Positions 26,725-34,847 are shown, counted from the first letter of the stretch. The stretch: 64,000 nt of DNA from Bacillota bacterium (GCA_023391695.1 JAEWAK010000036.1:48221-112220), one strand, 5' to 3'. Numbers and translations: made by a program. Notes: generated by a model not told the origin, from the letters alone.

Positions 26725-26831
26725 TATTTACTTGATAAAATCAGCATCCGGTTTGTCGAAAAAAGTATTGGTTACGATATATTTCCTATGCTTTCCAGCA
26801 AGCGCTAAGAGCTGATTTTATCAAGTAAATA
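26725..26831. repeat. Perfect 21-bp inverted repeat with 65-bp spacer
   Basis: TATTTACTTGATAAAATCAG plus C at 26725-26745 is exactly complementary to 26811-26831. No target-site duplication and no T-run were seen. It sits between the nifH-like promoter and the divergent yitT promoter. It could be a small MITE-like element or a regulatory stem. Confidence 0.8.
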
Positions 26832-27100
26832 TACAATTTTCGTACTGTAAAGTTTTATTTAGTTAAGGCTCAAATAAGATTATATGAATTTTTTTCCGTT
26901 ATCTTTTAGGCTGTGCAGAACTTCACGGTTTCTGTAAGGGCTTTTGTATTTCTTGCATTGGAAGTTCATTCTTTATTAAGTACTTTCTTGAGTTTTTAGT
27001 GGCATATGGTTCTCTCCTGTAAGAAGATTACAACCGCACCCGGAAGCCACCGGACATTTTTAGAAATAAATCGTTTGCCGTGAAAAATAGAAATGGACAC

Positions 27101-27131
27101 TTGACATTACTATTATACCAGGGGTTATACT
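27101..27131 (+). promoter_or_regulatory. Possible promoter of the YitT-family gene
   Basis: TTGACA (27101-27106) is followed after 19 bases by TATACT (27126-27131). The spacer is long, so this is a tentative call. Confidence 0.4.
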
Positions 27132-27279
27132 ATAGGTACTGTCTTCGTGAGGCTATGTACAGGGCAATTGCAGATAATATTACAGGAGATTGCCAGACGG
27201 CTCCCGGATGTACCGAAGCGCCTTTACCTTTCTAAATTTATCCGAATCCACAGTACACTATAGAAATGAGGTTTTTAAA

Positions 27280-27951
27280 ATGATATCCATGAAAAAGAAA
27301 TTATTCCATATTATAAAGAGAAACCGTACACTGTTTACACCCGCCAGGATTGCAGCCATGCTGATTGGTACCGCTCTCCTTTCCTTCGGATTACGCAACA
27401 TCCACAGGCAGGCAGGTATTACAGAGGGTGGAATGTTAGGCATGATCCTGTTTCTTAACCACTGGCTCGGAATCACGCCGGGTATCGTTTCACCGATGCT
27501 GGATGTTCTATGCTATGCCCTGGCCTTCCGGTCCCTGGGCAAGGACTTTCTTAAAGTATCTGCCGTATCCACTTTAAGCCTTATGGGATTCTTTTTCCTA
27601 TGGGAGCAGTTTCCCCCGCTACTGCCTGACCTTTCCGCCCATCCTTTCCCCTCGGCCCTTGCAGGCGGGTTTGTCGTAGGCATCGGAGCCGGACTGGTTA
27701 TCCGGCAGGGCGGTTCCACCGGAGGCGATGATGCATTGGCACTCACTATATCAAAGATAACCGGCTGCCGCATTTTTCTTGCATATCTTGCAACCGACAT
27801 TACCGTGCTGCTTTTATCCCTGACTTATATTCCGATTTACCGAATCGGATTTTCCGTCATAACGGTGGCTATCTCATCCTTTATGATCGATTTCGTAAAA
27901 AACTTTGGCCATACACAGAAGCAGGAAAAGATAAGTTTCAGTACGAAATGA
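27280..27951 (+). CDS. YitT-family membrane protein
   Basis: A roughly 223-residue integral membrane protein with about five hydrophobic segments of the YitT/DUF161 type (motifs ITEGGMLGMILFLNHWLG and RQGGSTGGDDALAL). The C-terminal cytoplasmic DUF2179 domain found in many members is absent, so it is a short form. The ATG at 27280 is chosen for ATGAGG eight bases upstream. The gene converges with the MTA/SAH nucleosidase gene 13 bp away. The family's function is not established. Confidence 0.8.
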   Translation: MISMKKKLFHIIKRNRTLFTPARIAAMLIGTALLSFGLRNIHRQAGITEGGMLGMILFLNHWLGITPGIVSPMLDVLCYALAFRSLGKDFLKVSAVSTLSLMGFFFLWEQFPPLLPDLSAHPFPSALAGGFVVGIGAGLVIRQGGSTGGDDALALTISKITGCRIFLAYLATDITVLLLSLTYIPIYRIGFSVITVAISSFMIDFVKNFGHTQKQEKISFSTK

Positions 27952-27964
27952 TTGCGACACCCGT

Positions 27965-28726
27965 TCATCCTAACTCACGGATGAACTGCTTGATGATTCC
28001 CTTCGTGAAATATCCTGCGGTTTTTTCTAAAAACCGTCTTATATTGTAATGGGCATTTTCATCCGCATTATCCGAGATAACCCGGAACACCGCATAATTA
28101 ACACCATATTCATAACATACCTGGGCCACGGCGGCACCTTCCATTTCCACACACTGGAGGTCATCAATCTGGGAATTCAAAGTATTTATTTTATTTTTGT
28201 CCGATATAAACTGATCCCCGCTGGCAATGGTACCCACCACGATCTCAGGTACGGTTATGTTAAATTCCTGTAATAAACGGCTATCGATTTCCTTTGCCAT
28301 CTGATGATTTATGTAGTACCTGGCAGACTCTTCCGCCTTAGCCAGTAAGAAAGGCTCCACTTCAAAGTAAATCTTTTTCAGCAGGGGAATTTCAAATCGA
28401 AGCGCACCGGGTATTCCCGTGGAATCCATGTCATGCTGGACCAATTTCCCGGCTATGACAATATCCCCGATTCTTCTTTCTGCATTGCTGCCTCCTGCGA
28501 CACCGGTAAATAAAACCAGGTCTACACCGTAATGCCCAATCAAGGTAGTAACCGTGGAAGCCGCCGCTACTTTTCCGCATCTGGAATAAACCAGGATAAC
28601 CTGCTTTCCAAACAGGTTTCCCTGGTAATAAGTTCTCATACCTATGGTTTCTTCAGACAGGATTTCGATTTCCTCCATTAAAAGTTTAACTTCTTCTTCA
28701 ATGGCACCAATAATGCCAATTTTCAT
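27965..28726 (-). CDS. mtnN: 5'-methylthioadenosine/S-adenosylhomocysteine nucleosidase
   Basis: About 253 residues, the MTAN/Pfs family. The enzyme hydrolyses MTA, SAH and also 5'-deoxyadenosine, the by-product of radical-SAM reactions. Visible motifs are MKIGIIGAIEEEV, LFTGVAGGSN, GTIASGDQF, the catalytic CVEMEGAAVAQV and the late FRVISDNADEN. The ATG at 28726 has GGAG seven bases upstream; the open frame further up lacks a good site. A 7-bp GC hairpin (TGCTGCC with GGCAGCA) lies just before the ribosome binding site. It is the last gene of the sulfur operon and fits removal of 5'-deoxyadenosine and recycling of thiomethyl sulfur. Confidence 0.93.
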   Translation of the reverse strand: MKIGIIGAIEEEVKLLMEEIEILSEETIGMRTYYQGNLFGKQVILVYSRCGKVAAASTVTTLIGHYGVDLVLFTGVAGGSNAERRIGDIVIAGKLVQHDMDSTGIPGALRFEIPLLKKIYFEVEPFLLAKAEESARYYINHQMAKEIDSRLLQEFNITVPEIVVGTIASGDQFISDKNKINTLNSQIDDLQCVEMEGAAVAQVCYEYGVNYAVFRVISDNADENAHYNIRRFLEKTAGYFTKGIIKQFIRELG

Positions 28727-28830
28727 ATTAATCTCCATTCTGCTGCCAAGCGGCAGCACAAATAGTAATGAAAGTGTTTTGTATACGATAGTATAAATCC
28801 TCCGTTACACAGACAAAGTTTATCTGCCTT

Positions 28831-29037
28831 TTATTTTCCCCCGCCCATATAATAAAGACACTCCACAACATCCTTATCTTTTATAACATAGCTTCCATAA
28901 TCGGCACGGGAGATAATTTCTTCATTTACCTGCACCGTTACATACTCCTGCATTTCAACATATCCCTGCTCCAGCAGTTCCTGTATGGTAATTTCTTCTT
29001 CAAAGGAAGTCTCCTTGCCGTTTAAAATAATAGTCAT
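28831..29037 (-). CDS. ThiS/MoaD/HcyS-like sulfur carrier with a C-terminal extra lysine
   Basis: A 68-residue ubiquitin-like carrier. Sulfur carriers of this family end in Gly-Gly, whose C-terminal carboxylate is adenylated and turned into a thiocarboxylate. This one ends YYMGGGK, so one lysine would have to be removed first. Wolinella HcyS is made with an extra terminal alanine that its JAMM protease HcyD removes, and a JAMM protease gene lies at 31966. The next gene upstream is the activating enzyme. I infer a carrier for homocysteine or cysteine synthesis rather than for thiamine, since no thi genes are near. Confidence 0.85.
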   Translation of the reverse strand: MTIILNGKETSFEEEITIQELLEQGYVEMQEYVTVQVNEEIISRADYGSYVIKDKDVVECLYYMGGGK

Positions 29038-29133
29038 TTCTTAACTTCTTTCCAATCCTGGCCTGTCGCCGTATTTCTGCCTGCTCTCCGGCAGTATGGT
29101 GCCTATAGGCTGCCGTTTTCCGAACAAACACGC

Positions 29134-29961
29134 CTATCCTGTTTTTTTGCTGTCGGCAATGCTGCAGGCAGCTACTTCATAATCAATCAGTTCATGGATC
29201 TCAGGGTTCTCTCCGCAGACCGCACAGTTTTTATCATGGGCCAGCTTCACCTTCCTGAATTCCATTTTTTTCGCGTCATAAGTCAGCAGACTGCCAGTCA
29301 GCAGATTGCCCACACCTGTAATATACTTGATTGCTTCCGTAGCCTGAATGGTACCGATTACCCCGCCCATAACACCTAAAACACCTGCCTGCTGGCAGGT
29401 CGGCACAACATCCGGCGGCGGCGGATTCTTAAATACACACCGGTAACAGGGACCTTCTCCCGGTACGTAGGTCATGGCTTGGCCCTGGAACCGGATGATT
29501 CCGGCATGGGAAAACGGCTTCTTTAACATGACACAGGCATCGTTTATCAAAAACTTTACCGGGAAATTATCCGTTCCGTCCAGAATAAAATCATAATCCT
29601 GATCCTTAATAATGTCTTTTATATTATCCGCCGCAGCCCTTTCCTGATAGGTAATAACATTTACATCCGTATTGATGGCATTGATACTCTCTTTACCGGA
29701 GATAACTTTCGCCTTACCCACATCTTTGCTGCTATGAATAACCTGGCGCTGTAAGTTGGACAAATCAACCGTATCCCCGTCTACCAGGCCAATGGTTCCA
29801 ACCCCTGCGGCTCCCAGATAAAGGGCTGCCGGTGCGCCTAAACCTCCGGTACCTATAATGAGTACTTTGCTGTTTAACAGCCTTTCCTGCCCCTTTACAC
29901 CGATATCCTCCAGGATAATATGCCGGGAATAACGCTCAAGCTGTGCGTTTGTAAAATTCAT
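29134..29961 (-). CDS. ThiF/MoeB/HcyF-like E1 enzyme (sulfur carrier adenylyltransferase)
   Basis: 275 residues. The ATP-binding Rossmann motif is GTGGLGAP (37-44), followed by LVDGDTVDLSNLQRQ. Zinc cysteines are C172/C175 (CYRC) and C246/C249 (CAVC). C189 in VPTCQQAGVLG is in the usual catalytic region. The enzyme should adenylate the C-terminal glycine of the carrier encoded 97 bp downstream. It has no rhodanese domain, so sulfide or a TusA persulfide, both encoded nearby, are the plausible sulfur donors. The ATG follows AGGAG. Confidence 0.9.
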   Translation of the reverse strand: MNFTNAQLERYSRHIILEDIGVKGQERLLNSKVLIIGTGGLGAPAALYLGAAGVGTIGLVDGDTVDLSNLQRQVIHSSKDVGKAKVISGKESINAINTDVNVITYQERAAADNIKDIIKDQDYDFILDGTDNFPVKFLINDACVMLKKPFSHAGIIRFQGQAMTYVPGEGPCYRCVFKNPPPPDVVPTCQQAGVLGVMGGVIGTIQATEAIKYITGVGNLLTGSLLTYDAKKMEFRKVKLAHDKNCAVCGENPEIHELIDYEVAACSIADSKKTG

Positions 29962-29989
29962 ATGGACTCCTATCCGTGCCTGTTAAGCA

Positions 29990-30391
29990 CTAATCTTTAT
30001 TAACAACGGAATACGTAAGATTCCTGCCTACGATATTTCTGACTAAAATAGCAAGCTGGTGAAGATTCTCTTTTAAAAGATAGGCACAACACCCATTTTT
30101 CATGGCAAATTTAATGCTTTCCGGTGAAACATCTTCCGATACTATGATAAAAGGCGTCTGGGGTGATATTTTGTTTCTGGTGAATAAAGCCTGAATTGCA
30201 TTAAAATGAGGTGTTGAATTATCCGATAAAATAATATCCCAATTCTTCTGCTCCAGGGCATGGATCATGGATTCTTCACTGCTTACAAACAGACTGTCAA
30301 CCCGAAATCCTCCCCGTTTCAGTTCAAGCACATTCAAATCGGCAATATATTTAAATTCTTCAACGATTAAAACTTTGATATCTTGCATCAT
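29990..30391 (-). CDS. Stand-alone receiver-domain protein
   Basis: A 133-residue response-regulator receiver with no output domain. D57 (DIILSDNSTP) is the likely phosphorylation site and K is conserved in YLLKENL. One acidic-pocket residue is glutamate rather than aspartate (VLIVEE). It is embedded in the sulfur operon between tusA (30 bp) and the E1 gene. The likely partner is the soluble histidine kinase at 32376, which would make it a phosphate sink or an adaptor; this is inference. Confidence 0.78.
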   Translation of the reverse strand: MMQDIKVLIVEEFKYIADLNVLELKRGGFRVDSLFVSSEESMIHALEQKNWDIILSDNSTPHFNAIQALFTRNKISPQTPFIIVSEDVSPESIKFAMKNGCCAYLLKENLHQLAILVRNIVGRNLTYSVVNKD

Positions 30392-30421
30392 ATTCCCCTT
30401 TCGCCCTTATTTATTTATACC

Positions 30422-30673
30422 TCATTCCGCCAGTCCGCCTTTGATTACATCTATGATATAGGTACCGTCATTATTGTTATTAAGGCTTATGACCTTATGT
30501 TTTTCATTCTTTAAACTTCTGGGTACATTCTGAATCGGTTCCCCTTCGTTTAATTTAATCTGAAGGACCTGCCCCTTTTCCAGTTCTTCCAGTGCTACTT
30601 TTGTCTTAACAAACGTTATGGGACAAACCACATCCGTAATATCCACAAATCCATCCGGTTTTCTTTCGCTCAT
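30422..30673 (-). CDS. tusA: TusA-family sulfur transfer protein
   Basis: An 83-residue SirA/TusA-fold protein. The sulfur-carrying cysteine is C17 in the family motif CPxxxxK (VVCPITFVKTKVAL). TusA proteins relay persulfide sulfur to acceptors. Here the gene sits 110 bp after the sulfite reductase-like gene and before the carrier genes, which suggests that it accepts reduced sulfur for the thiocarboxylate system rather than for tRNA thiolation. The ATG is preceded by AAAGGAG. Confidence 0.9.
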   Translation of the reverse strand: MSERKPDGFVDITDVVCPITFVKTKVALEELEKGQVLQIKLNEGEPIQNVPRSLKNEKHKVISLNNNNDGTYIIDVIKGGLAE

Positions 30674-30782
30674 CTAAAACTCCTTTCTGCGTATTTTGCA
30701 CGCATTCAAAACAGGATCAACTCCATTTTGCATACTCTGGACACATTATGATCAGGATGATGAAAAAATGGTTTTCATTTTT

Positions 30783-31649
30783 TCATCTTAATACCTTCTC
30801 TAATTTTTTCTTTAATTTATCAATTCCTACCCGGTTAATGGTAAAACGGAAACGTTCTCCCTGTTTTCCGTATTCTTTAAAAAATTCTATGGTTGCATCG
30901 ATTACCTGAAATAAAGTTTCTTTTTCCGTAATCAATGGAATTAACGGTTCCCCGGAAGTAATGGTATTTCCGAATAATCCGCCGTAAGAGGTAATGTATC
31001 CGCTTACGCCTTTCCAGCTATCCATCGGACAGGATTTCACACATTTACCGCAGTAAATGCACTTATCTTCCTCAAATTCCAGTTTTTGTCCGCCTTTATC
31101 CACATGGATGACCTTAGCCGGACAGACTGCTTCACAGACACCGCAGTATGTACATGTTTCCGCTTCCCATTCCGGCAATAACCCGCCTTTGATTCCAAGG
31201 TCATTCTCTTCCGCTTTCAGGCAGTTATTTCTGCACCCGGTAATTCCGATTTTAAATTTATGGGGCAGATCTTTTGCAAAATATTTTGCATCCAGCTCCT
31301 TAGCCAGGTTGCTGGTTTCAATGAGCCCGCTTGTACAGATGCCGTTACCCTGGCATGCCGTAATAGTCCTGACCCTGGGACCGCAGGCTCCGGGCTGTAA
31401 ATCTACCTCCGCCAATTCTTCCTTCACGGCATTGATATCCTTAAAATCAATAAACGGGATTTCAATCCCCTGCCTGGAAGTCATATGTACATATCCATGA
31501 CCATACTTATCCGCTATCTCGCTTATCTTTGCGATTTGACCGGCTTTAAGCTGTCCTCCTACCACCCTTAAGCGCAGTGAAAATTTTTCTTCCTGTATCT
31601 GCCTCATGAAGCCGCCTTTTTTCAGCTCCTTGTATGCCTGTTCATCCAC
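30783..31649 (-). CDS. Small siroheme sulfite/nitrite reductase-like protein with ferredoxin domain
   Basis: 289 residues. An N-terminal NIR/SIR ferredoxin-like half is followed by the siroheme-[4Fe-4S] motif C99-X5-C105 (CQGNGIC) and C139-X3-C143 (CRNNC). Two [4Fe-4S] ferredoxin motifs follow: C166/169/172/176 and C197/200/203/207. This layout matches AsrC-like and assimilatory low-molecular-weight sulfite reductases, which make sulfide in the cytoplasm. No AsrA or AsrB partner is present. The GTG start is supported by AAGGAGG seven bases upstream. It is the first gene of the sulfur operon. Confidence 0.88.
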   Translation of the reverse strand: MDEQAYKELKKGGFMRQIQEEKFSLRLRVVGGQLKAGQIAKISEIADKYGHGYVHMTSRQGIEIPFIDFKDINAVKEELAEVDLQPGACGPRVRTITACQGNGICTSGLIETSNLAKELDAKYFAKDLPHKFKIGITGCRNNCLKAEENDLGIKGGLLPEWEAETCTYCGVCEAVCPAKVIHVDKGGQKLEFEEDKCIYCGKCVKSCPMDSWKGVSGYITSYGGLFGNTITSGEPLIPLITEKETLFQVIDATIEFFKEYGKQGERFRFTINRVGIDKLKKKLEKVLR

Positions 31650-31703
31650 GGTTTTCCCTCCTTAGCTCTCATAACCTGTACCTGGTTCCTGATTATAACT
31701 GTC

Positions 31704-31732
31704 ATTATAAAATGCCGCATCCTTTCTGGCAA
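31704..31732 (-). promoter_or_regulatory. Promoter of the sulfur operon
   Basis: On the minus strand TTGCCA (31727-31732) and TATAAT (31704-31709) are spaced by 17 bases. It lies 55 bp before the GTG start of the sulfite reductase-like gene, back to back with the promoter at 31814. Confidence 0.75.
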
Positions 31733-31813
31733 TGTGATTATCTTTAGGTTTTAGTCAGAGAATCTTTAGCTTTTCCATACAGAAATTGACTTTCTAAAAA
31801 AACATATTTAATA

Positions 31814-31842
31814 TTGACAGAAAGGAGAACTCATTATATAGT
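31814..31842 (+). promoter_or_regulatory. Promoter of the JAMM-kinase transcript
   Basis: TTGACA (31814-31819) and TATAGT (31837-31842), 17-base spacer, about 125 bp before the JAMM gene. The arrangement is divergent to the sulfur operon promoter, with about 80 bp between the -35 boxes that could hold a shared operator. Confidence 0.7.
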
Positions 31843-31965
31843 TAAATTATATTATTCCTATAAGATTACAGGACATAAATACAGCTATTGATTTTGTTCT
31901 TCTGCATCAGTTTTTTTTTATTCCGCTGATAAATCATAAATAATAATAGATACGAGGGAAATCAC

Positions 31966-32379
31966 ATGATTATATTTAAGGAAGAACAGATCAAAGGTTT
32001 ATTTACATACTGCAGGGAAGGTTTACCCAATGAAAGCTGCGGTTTGCTTGCAGGGATTATAAAAGATGAAGTTAAAACGGTTACACAGATATACTATTTA
32101 AAAAACGTTGATCAAAGCCCGGAACACTTTTCCATGGATGTAAAGGAACAGTTCCAGGCCATATCCCAGATACGGAAAAATAATTTACAGTTGATCGGCA
32201 ATTTCCACAGCCATCCTTCCACTCCTTCCAGGCCTTCTGCGGAAGATATCCGTCTGGCTTTTGATCCTAATTTAAGCTATGTTATTATATCTTTACAGGA
32301 CAGGGAAAATCCGGTTATAAACAGCTTTAACATAAAAGGCCAGGTTGCAGACAAAGATCAATTACAAGTTGTGGAGTGA
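31966..32379 (+). CDS. JAMM/MPN-domain metalloprotease (HcyD/Mec-like)
   Basis: 137 residues, a minimal JAMM zinc isopeptidase. Catalytic E23 (PNESCG) and zinc ligands H81, H83 and D94 with S91 (HSHPSTPSRPSAED, HxHx7Sx2D) are all present. In bacteria such proteins trim ThiS-like carriers or cut the amino acid from the carrier, as Mec does with CysO and HcyD with HcyS. The carrier at 28831 ends in GGGK, so removal of the lysine is a clear candidate job. Transcribed divergently from the carrier operon; its stop overlaps the start of the kinase gene. Confidence 0.9.
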   Translation: MIIFKEEQIKGLFTYCREGLPNESCGLLAGIIKDEVKTVTQIYYLKNVDQSPEHFSMDVKEQFQAISQIRKNNLQLIGNFHSHPSTPSRPSAEDIRLAFDPNLSYVIISLQDRENPVINSFNIKGQVADKDQLQVVE

Positions 32380-33134
32380 TAACTATCAATACCTTTGAGG
32401 ATGAAAAAAAAGCAGAAAATAAAATACCCGAATCCAGAAATACAGGTAATGACCTAAGGATTTTTAACTCCAGTATTTCCCATGAGATAAAAGCCCCTAT
32501 CCGCGCCATTGACGGCTATGCCAGGATCTTTCTGGAAGACTACGGTGCCGGTATCGATGAAAACGGCTTGGAGCTGATTGAAAATATCAGAAATATTTGT
32601 AATGATACCCTGGTTTTAATTAACAAACTCCTGGACTATACAAAACTTGCGGAAATGGAGCCGATTAAGGAACCGGTGGATTTAAAGGGGTTAATCCGTT
32701 CTGTATTTCATGAGCTTGAGGGAAGTTATTCCCAGGGCAATTTCATAGAACTGCAGTTTGAGGGCAGCATTCCCATTATATTAAGCGACCGCTTTTTAAT
32801 AAAACAGGTAATTACCAATATTCTTTCCAACTCCCTGAAATTCACAAGAGACAAGAATCCTGGCATTATAATCGCCGGGTTTTCCTATGAAGAAAATGTC
32901 CCTGTTTTCTATATTAAAGACAACGGTGTGGGATTTGACATGAAGTTTTCCGAGAATCTGTTCGGGATGTTTCAAAGAATGCATTCCGCCTACGATTTTG
33001 AAGGCAGCGGACTGGGGCTTGCCCTTGTAAAGAAAATGATCGAGAGCCTGGGAGGAAACGTATGGATTACCGGTGAGGTCGGAAAAGGTGCCTGCACCTA
33101 CTTTACCATTGCACAGGAAGATATACTAAAATAG
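32376..33134 (+). CDS. Soluble sensor histidine kinase
   Basis: 252 residues without membrane segments or a recognisable sensory domain. The H-box is SHEIKAPIRAI with H36, then N-box NILSNSLKFT, G1 DNGVGFD and G2 GSGLGLALVK. The GTG start overlaps the JAMM stop codon (GTGA), so translation is coupled. It likely phosphorylates the AraC-type regulator at 33275 and possibly the lone receiver at 29990. The signal must come from an interacting protein or a cytoplasmic ligand. Confidence 0.88.
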   Translation: MITINTFEDEKKAENKIPESRNTGNDLRIFNSSISHEIKAPIRAIDGYARIFLEDYGAGIDENGLELIENIRNICNDTLVLINKLLDYTKLAEMEPIKEPVDLKGLIRSVFHELEGSYSQGNFIELQFEGSIPIILSDRFLIKQVITNILSNSLKFTRDKNPGIIIAGFSYEENVPVFYIKDNGVGFDMKFSENLFGMFQRMHSAYDFEGSGLGLALVKKMIESLGGNVWITGEVGKGACTYFTIAQEDILK

Positions 33135-33274
33135 GAGCGGAATTTATAAAAAACCTCACCTTGTCATTATGGCTGTATTACAAGCCGCCCCTGCGCTAAG
33201 TTTTATAATAAATTTGTCAATTGCCCATTAACGAATATCGAATCAAAGATTCCATACTCAGGAAAGAGGTTAAG

Positions 33275-34375
33275 ATGTACAGAACTCTGATAGTAGACGA
33301 CAGGGAAATCTTTTTGCTGGAATTAAAGCGAATGCATATATGGGGGGCGTCTTCCGGTTTTGAAATTTCCGGGAAAGCAAGCAATGGACGGCAGGCCCTG
33401 GATTTGCTGCGTGAAACTTCCTACGACCTTGTAATAACCGACATTCGCATGCCCATCATCGACGGCTTACAGCTTCTTCATGAAATCAAAAGTGAGAATC
33501 TGTGCCCCTGCGTAATATTACTCAGTGAATACAGCGAATTCCAGTATGCCCGCCAGGGAATTATATTCGGCGCTTTTGACTATCTGGTGAAGCCCGCCCG
33601 TGAAAAAGAATTAAGCCCGCTCTTAAAAAGGGTTAAAAAGCATCTGGATGCCATTGCCTACAATAATCCTGTCTTTACTATATCCTCTGATACGGAAGAG
33701 GAAAACTGGTCCTATCCCGTATCCGAAGAAAAAATGCTGATTCATTATTTCAAGGAAAAAGACCAGGCACTGGTATCTTTATTCTGTACTACCCTGGATC
33801 ATATTTATGAAGCAATGAAGGATAATCTGATTAAGGCCGACTTAATGATAAAAAAACTTTACCACAATATAATTTCCACAGTATTTAATGAATTCACCTG
33901 GCTGTCTAATTATATCCACATTCATTATTTTGAAGAAATTGATTATATCCATGAAGGAAATACTGATTCCATTAAATCCTTTTATATAAGGAAAATTACG
34001 TACCTCATTCACTTTATTATAAAACTTGAACCTCCGGTTCATGACAATACCCTGAAGGAAATCATCGCTTATATATTGGAACATCCTGAATCTGATTTAA
34101 AATTAAAAGTACTGGCTGGCAGATTCTTCATTAATAACACCTACCTGAGTAATACTTTTTTTATCAAGACCGGAATTCATTTCAATGACTATATCACCGT
34201 TATTAAAATGTCCCGGGCCGAACACCTGTTTAAATATACGGATCTCAAAATTTATGAAATCAGTTATCAGCTCGGTTATAAGGATATTAATTATTTTTCA
34301 AAACAATTTAAGAAAATTTACGGCTTAAGTCCCACGGAATACCGGAATATCGAAATAAATGATTACCAGATCTAA
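33275..34375 (+). CDS. AraC-family two-component response regulator
   Basis: 366 residues. An N-terminal receiver (LIVDD, phosphoacceptor in VITDIRMPIIDG, K in YLVKP) is followed by a middle region of about 140 residues and a C-terminal AraC-type double HTH (LKIYEISYQLGYKDINYFSKQFKK, split here by family position near residues 325-350). The start at 33275 is chosen because the receiver begins there and AAAGAGG precedes it. It is the best local candidate for controlling the divergent sulfur operon and perhaps the shared 27-bp motifs. Confidence 0.88.
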   Translation: MYRTLIVDDREIFLLELKRMHIWGASSGFEISGKASNGRQALDLLRETSYDLVITDIRMPIIDGLQLLHEIKSENLCPCVILLSEYSEFQYARQGIIFGAFDYLVKPAREKELSPLLKRVKKHLDAIAYNNPVFTISSDTEEENWSYPVSEEKMLIHYFKEKDQALVSLFCTTLDHIYEAMKDNLIKADLMIKKLYHNIISTVFNEFTWLSNYIHIHYFEEIDYIHEGNTDSIKSFYIRKITYLIHFIIKLEPPVHDNTLKEIIAYILEHPESDLKLKVLAGRFFINNTYLSNTFFIKTGIHFNDYITVIKMSRAEHLFKYTDLKIYEISYQLGYKDINYFSKQFKKIYGLSPTEYRNIEINDYQI

Positions 34376-34384
34376 AAATAATAT

Positions 34385-34441
34385 TTGTGCCGCTGCACAA
34401 ATGAAAACTTCCGAGCTGTTGCAACGGCTCCGAAGCTTTCG
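34385..34441. repeat. Two consecutive hairpins after the response regulator gene
   Basis: ATTTGTGC-CGCT-GCACAAAT is followed by an imperfect palindrome CTTCCGAGCTGTTGCAACGG. It may end transcription of the regulator gene. The ATTTGTG plus hairpin pattern recurs before several start codons in this window. Confidence 0.45.
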
Positions 34442-34769
34442 TTCATTATAAATAATACTCAATTTTTTTATGATATGTTGATATTAATTCCCTGCATAAT
34501 ACTTCAACAATATTTTGCCAGCTTCATATTAATCCTCCCTGTCATTATCCTGCAGTTAACTGTATTATTCATCTCAAATTTACAATTTATCATAGCATTA
34601 AATACTTGAAAGTCAATCTATCCCTTAAAACAGCTAAATTTTTTCACTGCGATTTAAAAATTTATTCATGCGTTTAACTATTATCATAGAGCCTAAAGGA
34701 ACCGGGCCTTTTCATTGTGTATTAAATGCAGCGGATGGCTGTCGGATAATTCGCTATAAATAACATGGG

Positions 34770-34847
34770 GCTAAATATCCGGAACAGAAAATTTATGACG
34801 TCAGCTGCCAGCTTGATTATAAGAATATAAAAAAATCCCTGAAATGA
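34770..34847 (+). pseudogene. Remnant of an AraC-type HTH C-terminus
   Basis: The frame reads AKYPEQKIYDVSCQLDYKNI and then KKSLK before a stop. This resembles the end of the response regulator 400 bp upstream (LKIYEISYQLGYKDINYFSK). The gene's last codons overlap the FNT terminator hairpin. It is probably the relic of a duplicated regulator. Confidence 0.45.

Noticed and set aside
26725..26831. Terminator
   Set aside because: The 65-base spacer is too long and no T-run follows either arm.
34385..34609. Small hydrophobic protein after the response regulator
   Set aside because: It begins inside a hairpin, has no ribosome binding site, and its hydrophobic composition follows from AT-rich DNA.
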